64,000 bases of DNA from Arenibacter sp. ARW7G5Y1 (GTDB lineage Bacteria > Bacteroidota > Bacteroidia > Flavobacteriales > Flavobacteriaceae), in the NCBI RefSeq assembly GCF_003201775.1, contig NZ_QJJZ01000008.1, positions 108,425-172,424 of the forward strand, written 5' to 3'. Below are positions 6,911 to 15,778 of the stretch, one piece after another. The position numbers were made by a program, and so were the translations under genes. Position 1 is the stretch's first letter. Each line of letters opens with the position of its first letter. The notes beneath the pieces are model-generated. The model did no database searches. It saw nothing but the letters and a program-made list of their open reading frames with translations, and was not told the DNA's origin.

Positions 6911-9220
6911 ATGAATAGAATGAAACATGTTTTTGCTTCGCTATTGTTCCTTTGTGCGGCCGTGTCCGTAGCCCAGGAAGAAGTAAAGAATGAACGGGAG
7001 CCCGGGCATCTTAATCAGAATAAATTTAAGCAACTTTATGAAGAATTTGCTACCCCAAACACGTATAGGTCAGCTTCCGGGGCACCGGGGCCGGATTATT
7101 ATCAGCAACAGGCAGATTATAAGATGGATATTGAGCTCGATGATAAGAATGCCAAAATTTATGGATCCGAAACCATAACCTATACCAATAATTCGCCGGA
7201 TGACCTTTCGTTTTTATGGCTGCAATTGGATCAGAACGTACGATCCAAAACTTCTAAATCGCCCATGCGCGATAGTCAGGGCGTACCCGTGGCCGAGCCC
7301 GTGGCCAGTTTTGCCAGTAAATATATGACAGAGCCTTTTGATGGAGGCTTCAATATAGAATATGTTAGGGATGCCAATGGAAAGGCCTTGCCATATACCA
7401 TTAACCAGACCATGATGCGGATAGATCTTCCCGAGGTTTTAAAAAGTAAGGGGCAGGTTTCTTTTTCCATAAAGTGGTGGTACAATATTCCGGACCATAC
7501 GGTTAATAGGGCGCGCTCTGGTTATGAGTATTTCCCAAAGGATGGCAATAGGGCTTATGTTATTGCCCAGTTTTTCCCTAGAATGGCAGTCTATAGCGAT
7601 ATAGAAGGCTGGCAGAACCATCAGTTCTGGGGCAGCGGGGAGTTTGCCCTTCCTTTTGGCAATTACGAGGTAAACATTACCGTTCCTGCAGATCATATTC
7701 TGGATGGTACCGGAGAGCTTCAGAACAGGAAGGAAGTATTCTCCAAGGAAATGATGCGTAGATATGAAAAGGCTAAAAAATCCTATGACAAGCCTGTAAT
7801 TATTGTGAGTCAGGCCGAAGCCGAAGAAGCCGAAAAAGGATTTTCGGAGAAAAAGAAAACTTGGAAGCTGAAGGCAGAAAATGTAAGGGATTTTGGTTTT
7901 GCTACCTCCCGTAAATTTATTTACGATATGCAGGCAGTGAAAATAGGCGATAGGGATGTTATGGCCATTTCCATGTATCCCAAGGAAGGCAATCCGCTAT
8001 GGGAGGAGTATTCCACTAAAGCGGTGGCCCATACCTTGCGCTCCTATTCCAATCATACTTTTGATTACCCCTATCCCAAGGCAATATCGGTCCACGCCAA
8101 GAACCAGGGAATGGAATACCCCATGATCTGTTGGAACTACGGTAGGCCCAATGAAGACGGTACCTACTCCGATAGGGTGAAATACGGGATGATTTCCGTA
8201 ATTATCCATGAAGTGGGTCACAACTTTTTCCCGATGATCGTTAATTCGGATGAACGCCAGTGGGGTTGGATGGATGAAGGTTTGGATACTTTTATGCAAT
8301 ACATGGCAGAGCAGGAATTTGGGGAAGCCTATCCTGAGGCCATTGCCCCCAATAGCAAATATCCATCGGGAAGGGGAGAGCCTTCCAAGATAATACCTTA
8401 TATGTCCGGGGATCAAAGTACCATTGCACCCATTATGTCCAACCCGGAGAATGTTTATCAATTGGGTAACAATGCCTATGCAAAACCTGCTACCGCTTTA
8501 AATATTCTTAGGGAAACCGTAATGGGAAGGGAGCTCTTTGATCATGCCTTTAAAACCTACGCACAACGTTGGATGTTTAAGCATCCGTCCCCGGAGGACT
8601 TTTTTAGGACCATGGAAGATGCTTCGGCCGTAGATTTGGATTGGTATTGGAGAGGCTGGTTCTATACTACAGATTATGTGGATATTGGGGTAAAGGGAGT
8701 TAAAAAATATTATGTTTCCAACAAGCCTTCCAAACAAATGAGGGAAATTATGGCGGCAAGGAATATTAAGGAAGAGGATTTACCTCCCTTGGTGTATTTG
8801 GAGGAAGAAGAATCGGAAGATGCCGATGCCAAATTAAAAGGGAAGGCACCATCGGAAAATTCCAAAACTTTAAAGGAGTTTATGATGGACAATCTGTCCG
8901 TGGCCGAGAGAAATGCCATAGAGGAACCCAAATATTTCTATGAAGTTACCTTTAACAAGCCAGGTGGCATTCCAATGCCTCTGATCGTAGAGTATACCTA
9001 CGCGGATGGTTCCAAGGAAAATGTTACCTACCCACCGGAAATATGGAGAAAAAATGACCAAGAAGTTAAAAGGGTCGTTGCCTCTACCAAGGAACTGATA
9101 GGAATTGTGGTAGACCCTAAGGCAGAAACTGCCGATATAGACACCACCAATAATTCATGGCCTACCAAAGAGGTTAAATCCGACTTTGAAATCTTTAAGG
9201 AGAATATCAAAGGGAAATAA
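6911..9220 (+). CDS. M1 family zinc metallopeptidase, secreted
   Basis: The 769-residue protein has a signal peptide (about 1-22, ending SVAQ) and the full gluzincin signature: HEVGH at about 435-439, then 18 residues, then Glu in DEGLDTF. The exopeptidase motif is GMEYPM (about 401) rather than classical GAMEN. An N-terminal beta-sandwich (YKMDIELDDKNAKIYGSETITYTNNSP) precedes the catalytic domain, and a charged stretch (YLEEEESEDADAKLKGK) precedes the C-terminal region. It probably acts as a periplasmic aminopeptidase-like enzyme; the altered GxMEN makes the exact specificity uncertain. Confidence 0.92.
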   Translation: MNRMKHVFASLLFLCAAVSVAQEEVKNEREPGHLNQNKFKQLYEEFATPNTYRSASGAPGPDYYQQQADYKMDIELDDKNAKIYGSETITYTNNSPDDLSFLWLQLDQNVRSKTSKSPMRDSQGVPVAEPVASFASKYMTEPFDGGFNIEYVRDANGKALPYTINQTMMRIDLPEVLKSKGQVSFSIKWWYNIPDHTVNRARSGYEYFPKDGNRAYVIAQFFPRMAVYSDIEGWQNHQFWGSGEFALPFGNYEVNITVPADHILDGTGELQNRKEVFSKEMMRRYEKAKKSYDKPVIIVSQAEAEEAEKGFSEKKKTWKLKAENVRDFGFATSRKFIYDMQAVKIGDRDVMAISMYPKEGNPLWEEYSTKAVAHTLRSYSNHTFDYPYPKAISVHAKNQGMEYPMICWNYGRPNEDGTYSDRVKYGMISVIIHEVGHNFFPMIVNSDERQWGWMDEGLDTFMQYMAEQEFGEAYPEAIAPNSKYPSGRGEPSKIIPYMSGDQSTIAPIMSNPENVYQLGNNAYAKPATALNILRETVMGRELFDHAFKTYAQRWMFKHPSPEDFFRTMEDASAVDLDWYWRGWFYTTDYVDIGVKGVKKYYVSNKPSKQMREIMAARNIKEEDLPPLVYLEEEESEDADAKLKGKAPSENSKTLKEFMMDNLSVAERNAIEEPKYFYEVTFNKPGGIPMPLIVEYTYADGSKENVTYPPEIWRKNDQEVKRVVASTKELIGIVVDPKAETADIDTTNNSWPTKEVKSDFEIFKENIKGK

Positions 9221-9280
9221 TTTGTTTGATTTTGTCCAAAACTGGCAGCAAATCTAAGACTGCTGCCCAAATTTAATTAA

Positions 9281-9325
9281 AGCCCCGATACCGGATTGCC
9301 TAACGGCCAAGCGGGTATCGGGGCT
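9281..9325 (+). terminator. Hairpin after the M1 peptidase gene
   Basis: The perfect 12 bp arms AGCCCCGATACC (9281-9292) and GGTATCGGGGCT (9314-9325) enclose a 21-base loop and are followed by a short T-containing tail (TGGTTT). A smaller hairpin GGCAGCA/TGCTGCC lies at 9244-9267. The remainder of 9221-9517 shows no gene. Confidence 0.6.
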
Positions 9326-9505
9326 TGGTTTATGTACGCTATTCTTCCGGGGGACTACCCATAGGGAGCGCCTTTCATTCTCGGAATTAAAAGGTATGAG
9401 GTTTAGTGTCAGTGTTTTAAATGTTGGTTTTGGCATTATTTTATAAGCTTATAATGCCCTGAAAAAAGTTAACCATATTTTTTATGCAGCTGTCAAACTT
9501 CTCAT

Positions 9506-9513
9506 TATATTTG
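9506..9513 (+). promoter_or_regulatory. Bacteroidetes-type -7 element TATATTTG before tatA
   Basis: TATATTTG matches TAnnTTTG, the -7 consensus for Bacteroidota housekeeping sigma. I found no good TTG at the expected -33 distance. Transcription would begin within a few bases of the ATG at 9518, suggesting a very short or absent leader. Confidence 0.35.
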
Positions 9514-9517
9514 TGTT

Positions 9518-9799
9518 ATGTTAAGTACGATAATTCTATTTATTAGCGGAGGTGAAATCTTTTTTATCATGTTTATCGTGGTAATGGTTTTTGGCGCCGA
9601 CAAAATTCCTGGTATAGCCAAGGGATTGGGGAAGGGCATGCGACAACTGAAGGATGCCACGGAGGATATCAAGAAAGAGATACAGAAAAGTGCCGAGAAG
9701 CAGGGTATAGATACCAGCTTTACAGAGGACATCAAGAACGAAATCAATAAAGTGAAGCAGAACGTTGATGAGGTAACCGGCGTTGTAAAAAGAAAGTAA
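9518..9799 (+). CDS. tatA: Twin-arginine translocase subunit TatA/TatE family
   Basis: The 93-residue product has one N-terminal membrane helix (about 12-27), the FG hinge in VMVFGADKIPGIAKGLGKG and an amphipathic helix rich in Lys and Asp, then a charged tail. This is the TatA/MttA/Hcf106 layout. TatA forms the pore for folded twin-arginine substrates, which suits the RR-bearing oxidoreductases at 39539 and 40901. It ends two bases before the PAP2 gene, so the two are cotranscribed. TatB cannot be excluded, but Bacteroidota usually carry only TatA-type proteins. Confidence 0.88.
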   Translation: MLSTIILFISGGEIFFIMFIVVMVFGADKIPGIAKGLGKGMRQLKDATEDIKKEIQKSAEKQGIDTSFTEDIKNEINKVKQNVDEVTGVVKRK

Positions 9800-9800
9800 T

Positions 9801-10355
9801 ATGCTGGACCAACTGTTACAGTGGGACCGGGATGCATTTATTTATCTAAACAGTTTGGGCATCGAAAATTTTGATGTCTTTTGGTCTTATGTAACCGATT
9901 TTGCTACTTGGACTCCCTTATTTGTTCTGTTTGTAGTTCTTATTTTTAGGGCATACCCTAAAAAGGAAGCCTTTTGGGTTTTGGGAACCGTTTTCCTCAC
10001 CCTGACCGTAGTGCTAATATGCACGGGTGTTGTTAAGGAATGGGTTGCTAGGCTAAGGCCAAACAATACGGAGGAAATCAACACCCTGATCCGGATTCTT
10101 AAAAGTCCCAGTGGATATAGTTTTTTTTCGGGCCATTCTTCCAGTTCCTTTAGTATTACTACCAGTATCTTTCTATTTCTTAAGAATAAATGGAAGTGGT
10201 CTTGGGTCTTCTTTATCTGGCCAATTTTATTTGCTTTGAGTCGCATTTATGTTGGCGTACATTATCCTTTGGATTTGATCGTTGGTTCTTTAGTGGGAAT
10301 TCTTTTCGCCATCTTTTTCTACCGTTTGTACCCTAAAGTTAGAGGTGCAGAGTAA
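9801..10355 (+). CDS. PAP2 superfamily membrane phosphatase
   Basis: The 184-residue polytopic protein carries the three phosphatase motifs: KEWVARLRPN (KX6RP), GYSFFSGHSSSS (SGH with catalytic His) and SRIYVGVHYPLD (SRX5HX3D). Such enzymes dephosphorylate lipids such as phosphatidate, phosphatidylglycerophosphate or undecaprenyl pyrophosphate at the outer face of the inner membrane. Substrate cannot be told from the sequence. Its stop codon lies inside the first copy of the 200 bp repeat array. Confidence 0.88.
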   Translation: MLDQLLQWDRDAFIYLNSLGIENFDVFWSYVTDFATWTPLFVLFVVLIFRAYPKKEAFWVLGTVFLTLTVVLICTGVVKEWVARLRPNNTEEINTLIRILKSPSGYSFFSGHSSSSFSITTSIFLFLKNKWKWSWVFFIWPILFALSRIYVGVHYPLDLIVGSLVGILFAIFFYRLYPKVRGAE

Positions 10356-11072
10356 AGTGTTTGGTCCCCTCCCTATCCCTCCCCCAAGGGGAGGGAATGT
10401 AATTTGCAACTAGACTTGAATGTGCTGCTCTAGGTAGTATTCCCCCTCCTTGGGAGGGGGTTTAGGGGAGTACTTTCAAAGTTGGCCCATACTTAAAAAT
10501 CTTTCTAAGTTTAATTATATCCTATGTTTCTGTAATGATAGGTAGGGTGTAGTAAAGTGTTTGGTCCCCTCCCTATCCCTCCCCCAAGGGGAGGGAATGT
10601 AATTTGCAACTCGACTTGAATGTGCTGCTCTAGGTAGTATTCCCCCTCCTTGGGAGGGGAGTTAGGGGGAGGACTTTCAAAGTTGGCCCATACTTAAAAA
10701 TCTTTCTAAGTTTAATTATACCCTATGTTTCTGTAATGATAGGTAGGGTGTAGTAAAGTGTTCGGTCCCCTCCCTATCCCTCCCCCAAGGGGAGGGAATG
10801 TAATTTGCAACTCGACTTGAATGTGCTGCTCTAGGAAGTATTCCCCCTCCTTGGGAGGGGGTTTAGGGGGAGGACTTTCAAAGTTGGCCCATACTTAAAA
10901 ATCTTTCTAAGTTTAATTATACCCTATGTTTCTGTAATGATAGGTAGGGTGTAGTAAAGTGTTTGGTCCCCTTCCTATCCCTCCCCCAAGGGGAGGGAAT
11001 GTAATTTGCAACTCGACTTGAATGTGCTGCTCTAGGTAGTATTCCCCTCCCTGGGAAGTGGAATAGGGGGAG
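10351..11072. repeat. Tandem array of about 200 bp units with paired inverted hairpins
   Basis: Units begin (agtaaagtgt) at 10351, 10551, 10752 and 10953, a period of 200-201 bp; the fourth is truncated and diverged. Each unit contains hairpin 1 (in unit 1: arms TCCCTCCCC 10376-10384 and GGGGAGGGA 10388-10396, loop CAA) and hairpin 2 (arms CCCCCTCC 10442-10449 and GGAGGGGG 10453-10460, loop TTG). Hairpin 2 is close to the reverse complement of hairpin 1, so each unit is two REP-like palindromes in inverted orientation about 45 bp apart, then a roughly 90 bp AT-rich spacer. The copies differ by only a few bases. There is no gene in 10356-11082. Confidence 0.9.
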
Positions 11073-11082
11073 GTGGCAACCC

Positions 11083-11724
11083 TTATAACACCCTACTAAG
11101 TGTTAGTCCGTCCCTAATTGGTAACAATACCGTTTCTACCCTGGGGTCGTCCCGCAACTTCTTATTGTAATCTACCAAAATTTTGGTTGCCCTGTCCTTG
11201 GGGTCCAAGGGCTCCACAACCTTCCCGGACCAGAGCACATTATCCGATAGAATTACGCTACCGGGACGACATTTTTTTATGGCGGCCTCATAGTAATGGT
11301 CATAACTAACTTTTTCGGCATCAATAAAAACCATGTCGAAAACCATGTTCAGCTGTGGTATTATTTTCAGGGCATCCCCTGTATGCTGTATTATTTGCGG
11401 CCCATAGCCACTCTCGTCAAAATACCGCCTCTGCATGGCGTGGAGTTCTTCATTGATATCAATGGTATGCAATGAACCTTCCTTATGCAAGCCTTCGGCA
11501 AGGCATATGGCAGAGTAACCCGTATAGGTGCCTATTTCCAATATGTTTTTTGGTTGGGTTATTTTGGATAAAAGGCTCAACACCCTACCTTGAAAATGCC
11601 CGGTGATCATCCTTGGCTGAATCACCTTCAAATGGGTCTCCCTAGTGAGTCTTTGGAGTAATTCGGGTTCCGATTGCGAATGGCCCGCTATATATTGTTC
11701 CAGTACGGAAGATAAAAAATGCAT
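11083..11724 (-). CDS. Class I SAM-dependent O-methyltransferase (methyltransf_3 type)
   Basis: The 213-residue protein matches the small bacterial catechol/caffeoyl-CoA-type O-methyltransferases. It shows motif I in ILEIGTYTGYSAICLAEGL, the acidic ribose-binding residue in LHTIDINEE, and the metal-binding signature VFIDAEKVSYDHYYE followed by SVILSDNVLWSGKV. The likely reaction is divalent-metal-dependent methylation of a hydroxyl on a small catechol-like acceptor; the substrate is unknown. It is divergent from the GNAT gene (35 bp apart). Proximity to kynurenine genes is suggestive only. Confidence 0.85.
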   Translation of the reverse strand: MHFLSSVLEQYIAGHSQSEPELLQRLTRETHLKVIQPRMITGHFQGRVLSLLSKITQPKNILEIGTYTGYSAICLAEGLHKEGSLHTIDINEELHAMQRRYFDESGYGPQIIQHTGDALKIIPQLNMVFDMVFIDAEKVSYDHYYEAAIKKCRPGSVILSDNVLWSGKVVEPLDPKDRATKILVDYNKKLRDDPRVETVLLPIRDGLTLSRVL

Positions 11725-11759
11725 GATTATTACTTTGTATATTTAAGCCCTCAAATATA

Positions 11760-12230
11760 ATGATCATGCAACAATTTACAGTAAGAACGGCCACTTTGGC
11801 CGATTTAAATATTCTATTGTCCTTTGAGCAGGAAATTATTCGTGCAGAAAGACCTTTTGACGAAACATTGGATGAAGATCCGATCAGCTATTATGACCTT
11901 AGGCAACTGATATTGTCCGATGAGGCCGAGGTAATGGTGGCGGAGCTCCACTCCAGGATCATTGGTTCCGGTTATGCTTTGATACGGGACGCAAAACCGT
12001 ATTTAAACCATAAAAAATACAGTTATCTTGGATTTATGTATACCGAAAAGGACCAACGGGGCAAGGGGGTTAATAAGGCAATTATTAACGCCCTGATGCA
12101 ATGGTCAAAATCCAAGGGTATCCAAGAGGTTAGACTTACGGTTTACAACGATAATGAACCTGCCATCAGGGCTTATGGGAAGGTAGGTTTTAAAAAGCAT
12201 CTTCTGGAAATGAGGGTACATGTTGACTGA
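11760..12230 (+). CDS. GNAT family N-acetyltransferase
   Basis: The 156-residue single-domain protein has the GNAT fold signals: beta4 YSYLGFMYTEKDQRGKGVNKAIINAL with the acetyl-CoA pyrophosphate-binding QRGKGV loop (about 98-103), and the C-terminal VYNDNEPAIRAYGKVGFKKH motif. Acceptor substrate cannot be inferred. ATG at 11766 is an equally possible start two codons downstream. Confidence 0.85.
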   Translation: MIMQQFTVRTATLADLNILLSFEQEIIRAERPFDETLDEDPISYYDLRQLILSDEAEVMVAELHSRIIGSGYALIRDAKPYLNHKKYSYLGFMYTEKDQRGKGVNKAIINALMQWSKSKGIQEVRLTVYNDNEPAIRAYGKVGFKKHLLEMRVHVD

Positions 12231-12296
12231 CCAAAAATTGAATGTACCCATTACCACTTCTAACCGTAAATTGTATTTTTACATAAAATTTAGCAT

Positions 12297-13568
12297 ATGG
12301 AATTTAAAAATTCGTTAGTGTTTGCCCAACAATTGGATACTGTTGATCCTCTTAGAAAATATCGTGACGAATTCCATTTTCCCAAGGTAAAGGGCAAGGA
12401 GGTTATTTATTTTACTGGAAATTCCCTGGGATTACAGCCTAAACGCACACAAAAGTTTGTAGATGAAATAATGTGCGATTGGAAGGACTTGGCCGTGGAA
12501 GGTCATTTCCATGCAGAAAAGCCTTGGTGGGATTACCACGAGAGGTTGGCGGCTCCCTTGGCAAAAGTGGTTGGTGCCAAGACCTCGGAAGTATCTGTTA
12601 TGAATACCCTTACCGTAAACCTTCACATGCTCATGGTCTCCTTTTACAGGCCTACCCAGAAGCGCTTTAAAATTATTTGTGAGGAAAAGGCATTTCCTTC
12701 AGATCAATATATGTTAAAGAGTCAGGTTGAATTTCACGGCTTTGATCCACATACCGCTATTGTGGAGGTTAAGAAAAGACCCGGGGAAAATTTTTGGCAT
12801 ACCCAGGATGTTATTGATAAAATTAATGAGGTAGGGGATGAACTGGCCCTTGTGCTTATAGGTGGGGTTAATTACTACAATGGGCAGGTCTTTAATATGG
12901 AAGCCATTACCAAGGCCGCCAAGGCACAGGGAGCATTCGTAGGATGGGATTTGGCCCATGCGGCAGGCAATGTTGCCCTAAACCTTCACGAGTGGGGTGT
13001 TGATTTTGCGGCCTGGTGCAGTTATAAATATATGAATAGTGGGCCTGGAAACGCTTCAGGGATTTTTGTAAACGAGAAATATCTAGATAACAACGAGATT
13101 CCAAGATTTGAAGGCTGGTGGGGAACAAAGAAAGAGACCAGGTTTTTGATGAAGCCCGAGTTCGAGCCTATGGAAAATGCGGATGCATGGCAGGTAAGCA
13201 ATCCTCCCGTGCTGTCCCTGGCTCCTTACCTGGCTTCCCTGGAAATGTTCCAAGAGGTAGGAATGGAAACCCTGATTTCCAAAAGAAAGCTCATTGTGGC
13301 CTATTTGGAATTTATTCTCCAAGAGATAGATAAGGAGACCGATGGGTCTTTTGAGATTATCACTCCGGAGGACCGTGGCTGTCAACTCTCTGTGTTTTTG
13401 CACGGGCAGGGAAAGGAATTGTTCACTTTTCTAATGGAAAATGGAGTTGTTACAGATTGGCGTGAGCCCAATGTAATTAGACTGGCACCTGCACCTTTTT
13501 ATTGTTCCTTTACGGATATGTACAACTTTGGCCAAATCCTGAAATCAGGAATCCAGGGCAAGGGCTAG
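12297..13568 (+). CDS. kynU: Kynureninase
   Basis: The 423-residue PLP enzyme cleaves kynurenine or 3-hydroxykynurenine to (3-hydroxy)anthranilate and alanine. Visible are YFTGNSLGLQP near the N-terminus, the PLP-contacting WDLAHAAGN (Asp218, His221), the Schiff-base lysine in CSYKYMNSGPG (Lys244) and VIRLAPAPFYCSF near the end. Length and motifs are typical. With kmo at 16650 it gives the route from kynurenine to 3-hydroxyanthranilate, usable for NAD synthesis or tryptophan breakdown. Tryptophan dioxygenase, formamidase and 3-hydroxyanthranilate dioxygenase are not in the window. Confidence 0.95.
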   Translation: MEFKNSLVFAQQLDTVDPLRKYRDEFHFPKVKGKEVIYFTGNSLGLQPKRTQKFVDEIMCDWKDLAVEGHFHAEKPWWDYHERLAAPLAKVVGAKTSEVSVMNTLTVNLHMLMVSFYRPTQKRFKIICEEKAFPSDQYMLKSQVEFHGFDPHTAIVEVKKRPGENFWHTQDVIDKINEVGDELALVLIGGVNYYNGQVFNMEAITKAAKAQGAFVGWDLAHAAGNVALNLHEWGVDFAAWCSYKYMNSGPGNASGIFVNEKYLDNNEIPRFEGWWGTKKETRFLMKPEFEPMENADAWQVSNPPVLSLAPYLASLEMFQEVGMETLISKRKLIVAYLEFILQEIDKETDGSFEIITPEDRGCQLSVFLHGQGKELFTFLMENGVVTDWREPNVIRLAPAPFYCSFTDMYNFGQILKSGIQGKG

Positions 13569-13652
13569 GTTAACCTTCGCTGTCCCTACTATTTTTTTAA
13601 TTGCTAAATTTCCGGCCTTAAACCTCCAAGCACTTTAATTGCAGAACCATTT

Positions 13653-14801
13653 ATGAAGTCACTACGTCTTATTCTTTCCAACCCTAGATATTTTGGACCT
13701 TCATGGGTATTTGCCAGTATTAATATTTTGTTTGGTACTTGGGCCATTTATATCCCTACGGTCAAGGATCAATTGGACATCAATAAGGCCGATTTGGGTA
13801 TTGCCCTATTCTTCCTGTCGCTGGGGGTGTTTATCGTCTTCCCCGTGGCGGCCAAAATAATTAATAGACTAGGGGTTGGTAAGGCAACATGGTACGGAAT
13901 AATTTTCAGTAGTGTAGCGGCATTGTTCCCTTTGTTGGCGCCCAATTATTACTCTTTAATGGCAGGGCTTTTTTTATTGGGGGCCGGCAATGGCTTTACG
14001 GATATTGCCATGAATACCTTGGTCACGGAAATTGAAAAGGAAGATCGGCAAAATTTTATGTCGGCCTCGCATGGCTTTTTTAGCTTGGGCGGCGTCATTG
14101 CCGGTCTGGGCAGTTTTCTGATATTTAAGATCAATAATCCGGCATTGCATATGCTCTATGCCGTTATTTTGGTACTGGTAGTAAATTTTATATTCCATAA
14201 ACACTATAGTCATATTGTGGCCGCCCCGGTTGAAAAGGAACCGTTTAGTCTTAAACTTTTTAAGCCGCTCTTGGTCCTTGGAATTATTTCCTTTGTGGTA
14301 ATGGGGGGAGAAGGGGCCATTGTGGATTGGAGCGGCTTGTTCTTAAAGGAAATAAGCATGGCACCGGAAACCTTGATAGGAACCGGGTTTTTGGCGTTTT
14401 CAGTGATGATGACCTTGGGAAGGTTTTTGGGAGATAGTATCAGTGCCGCTATTGGGCCCATTAAAATAGTGGCCTTGGGAGCAGCAATTGCTATTTTAGG
14501 TTTTGTTTTTGTCCTTACTACCTACACCTATATGGCCATTGTTGGATTTGCATTGACAGGACTTGGGTTTTCGGTAATTGTACCGGAGCTCTTTAGGATA
14601 GGCGGTACGGTCAAGGGGGTGGATTCTTCCCAGGGGGTATCCTTTATAGCCGGTACGGGCTATTCCGGTTTCTTGATCGGTCCGGTAGTGCTAGGGTTCG
14701 TGGCCGAGAGTTTTTCCCTCAAGTATACCTTTGTAATCTTGATGGTCTGCACTATTGTAGTACTTGGCGCCACTTTAAGGCTACATAAAAGAGGGAAATA
14801 A
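13653..14801 (+). CDS. MFS transporter (YbjJ/FucP-like)
   Basis: The 382-residue protein is strongly hydrophobic with about 12 predicted membrane helices. The pattern DKADLGIALFFLSLGVFIVFPVAAKIINRLG matches loop 2-3 of YbjJ-type MFS proteins, and later segments have PVVLGFVAESFSLKYTF. It starts 84 bp after kynU on the same strand and could be cotranscribed, so a link to aromatic amino-acid metabolites is possible but not shown. The substrate is unknown. Confidence 0.82.
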   Translation: MKSLRLILSNPRYFGPSWVFASINILFGTWAIYIPTVKDQLDINKADLGIALFFLSLGVFIVFPVAAKIINRLGVGKATWYGIIFSSVAALFPLLAPNYYSLMAGLFLLGAGNGFTDIAMNTLVTEIEKEDRQNFMSASHGFFSLGGVIAGLGSFLIFKINNPALHMLYAVILVLVVNFIFHKHYSHIVAAPVEKEPFSLKLFKPLLVLGIISFVVMGGEGAIVDWSGLFLKEISMAPETLIGTGFLAFSVMMTLGRFLGDSISAAIGPIKIVALGAAIAILGFVFVLTTYTYMAIVGFALTGLGFSVIVPELFRIGGTVKGVDSSQGVSFIAGTGYSGFLIGPVVLGFVAESFSLKYTFVILMVCTIVVLGATLRLHKRGK

Positions 14802-14816
14802 TTGTTCCACTAAGTT

Positions 14817-15503
14817 TTACGGATTTTTGGAAGTGACTTTAATGTTGGTGAAATACAATTTAAAACTACCATCTTCATTCTGGTGCATCTCGGCAATTTT
14901 TAAGCCGTTGATATCCGCATAATTTTCCCAAGTCGTGATTAGGGAGGGTTCAGGCTGATTTGATCTTCTAAATACCCATTCCTTTATCATATAATCGTTG
15001 CCAAAATAAAAATCATAGGCGTCACCGGGTGTGTAACCTCCTTCGTTTCCATAAACAATGGTGAGTTTTTGCATCGGGTTTTTGCTGATAGGGGCGGGCA
15101 CATCACTTTTGTGGTCGTAGGTGATGTTGTTTTTATCCCAGGCCAGATTAAAGGGAGCCATCAACCAATATTTGTCGTTAATAAAACCACCGTTTAATTT
15201 TGTTGCCGTACTGTCCATGGTATTGCGGTTATAAGAAATGGTATCTCCTTTGTTGATAGACACAATATCGTTGGTGACCGTATTCCACACCCAGCTGCGC
15301 TCGGAATGGCTGTCCGGGCGATCTACATTGAACGTAAAGGCTATTTCCTTTACATTTCGGAATTGATCAAATCCGTGTGCATTGGCTATCTTGTCCAAAA
15401 TGGAGAGTTCCATTTTTTGGGTGGCCACTTCGGTTTTTTTATCGGTTTTACAGCCGCCTAGGATTAGCGCAAGGCAAAAAGTGGCCAATACTGATTTTTT
15501 CAT
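14817..15503 (-). CDS. Putative outer-membrane lipoprotein, unknown family
   Basis: The 228-residue protein has a type II signal peptide (MKKSVLATFCLALILGGC) with the lipid-acceptor Cys18. The rest is predicted beta-rich, with repeated Trp/Tyr/Asn motifs (WVWNTVTNDIVSINKGDTISYN, WLMAPFNLAWDK, YDFYFGNDYMIKEWVFRR). The last part, WENYADINGLKIAEMHQ, resembles LolA-like flavobacterial lipoproteins in flavour, but I cannot assign a family. It is convergent with the MFS gene. Confidence 0.75.
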   Translation of the reverse strand: MKKSVLATFCLALILGGCKTDKKTEVATQKMELSILDKIANAHGFDQFRNVKEIAFTFNVDRPDSHSERSWVWNTVTNDIVSINKGDTISYNRNTMDSTATKLNGGFINDKYWLMAPFNLAWDKNNITYDHKSDVPAPISKNPMQKLTIVYGNEGGYTPGDAYDFYFGNDYMIKEWVFRRSNQPEPSLITTWENYADINGLKIAEMHQNEDGSFKLYFTNIKVTSKNP

Positions 15504-15681
15504 GTTTGGTTTTTATCAAAGATAATAGGTTTTTGGCAAAATCCTTATCGTTGGCAACTACATTGTTGATGCAGCTCCAAATAAGAGCGTCTACGGCTTT
15601 GTTTTGTTGGCTAAATCCGGTTTGTCCATAGCCGATCATCGGATGCGTAGGAATTACAATTTGGGAATATGGGGGGTCTTG
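15448..15681 (-). pseudogene. Possible gene remnant overlapping the lipoprotein start
   Basis: Upstream of the lipoprotein, a different minus-strand frame is open from 15681 and reads protein-like as far as the lipoprotein start (IVIPTHPMIGYGQTGFSQ, then DALIWSCINNVVAND and DFAKNLLSLIKTKHEK). The composition looks more like real coding sequence than a shadow. The frame has an ATG at 15639 but no recognisable domain. A remnant of a displaced or decayed gene, or a short real ORF, are both possible. Confidence 0.25.
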
Positions 15682-15748
15682 TTATAGTACCTGTGGACAG
15701 GAATGGCTTATCAAATAATTTAGCTGCCATAATTCCCAATAAATTCAT

Positions 15749-15756
15749 TATTTTTG
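15749..15756 (+). promoter_or_regulatory. -7 element TATTTTTG before clpP
   Basis: TATTTTTG fits TAnnTTTG and lies 22 bp upstream of the clpP ATG. No clear TTG was found at the -33 distance, so this is a half-supported promoter. Confidence 0.35.
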
Positions 15757-15778
15757 AAACTTAATAAGAAATCAAAAA

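Noticed and set aside
9254-9436. Minus-strand 60-residue frame downstream of the M1 gene
   Set aside because: It spans the terminator hairpin, has no recognisable domain and no good start context.
10351-11072. Possible CRISPR array
   Set aside because: The units are about 200 bp with near-identical spacers, not short repeats with unique spacers, and no cas genes are present.
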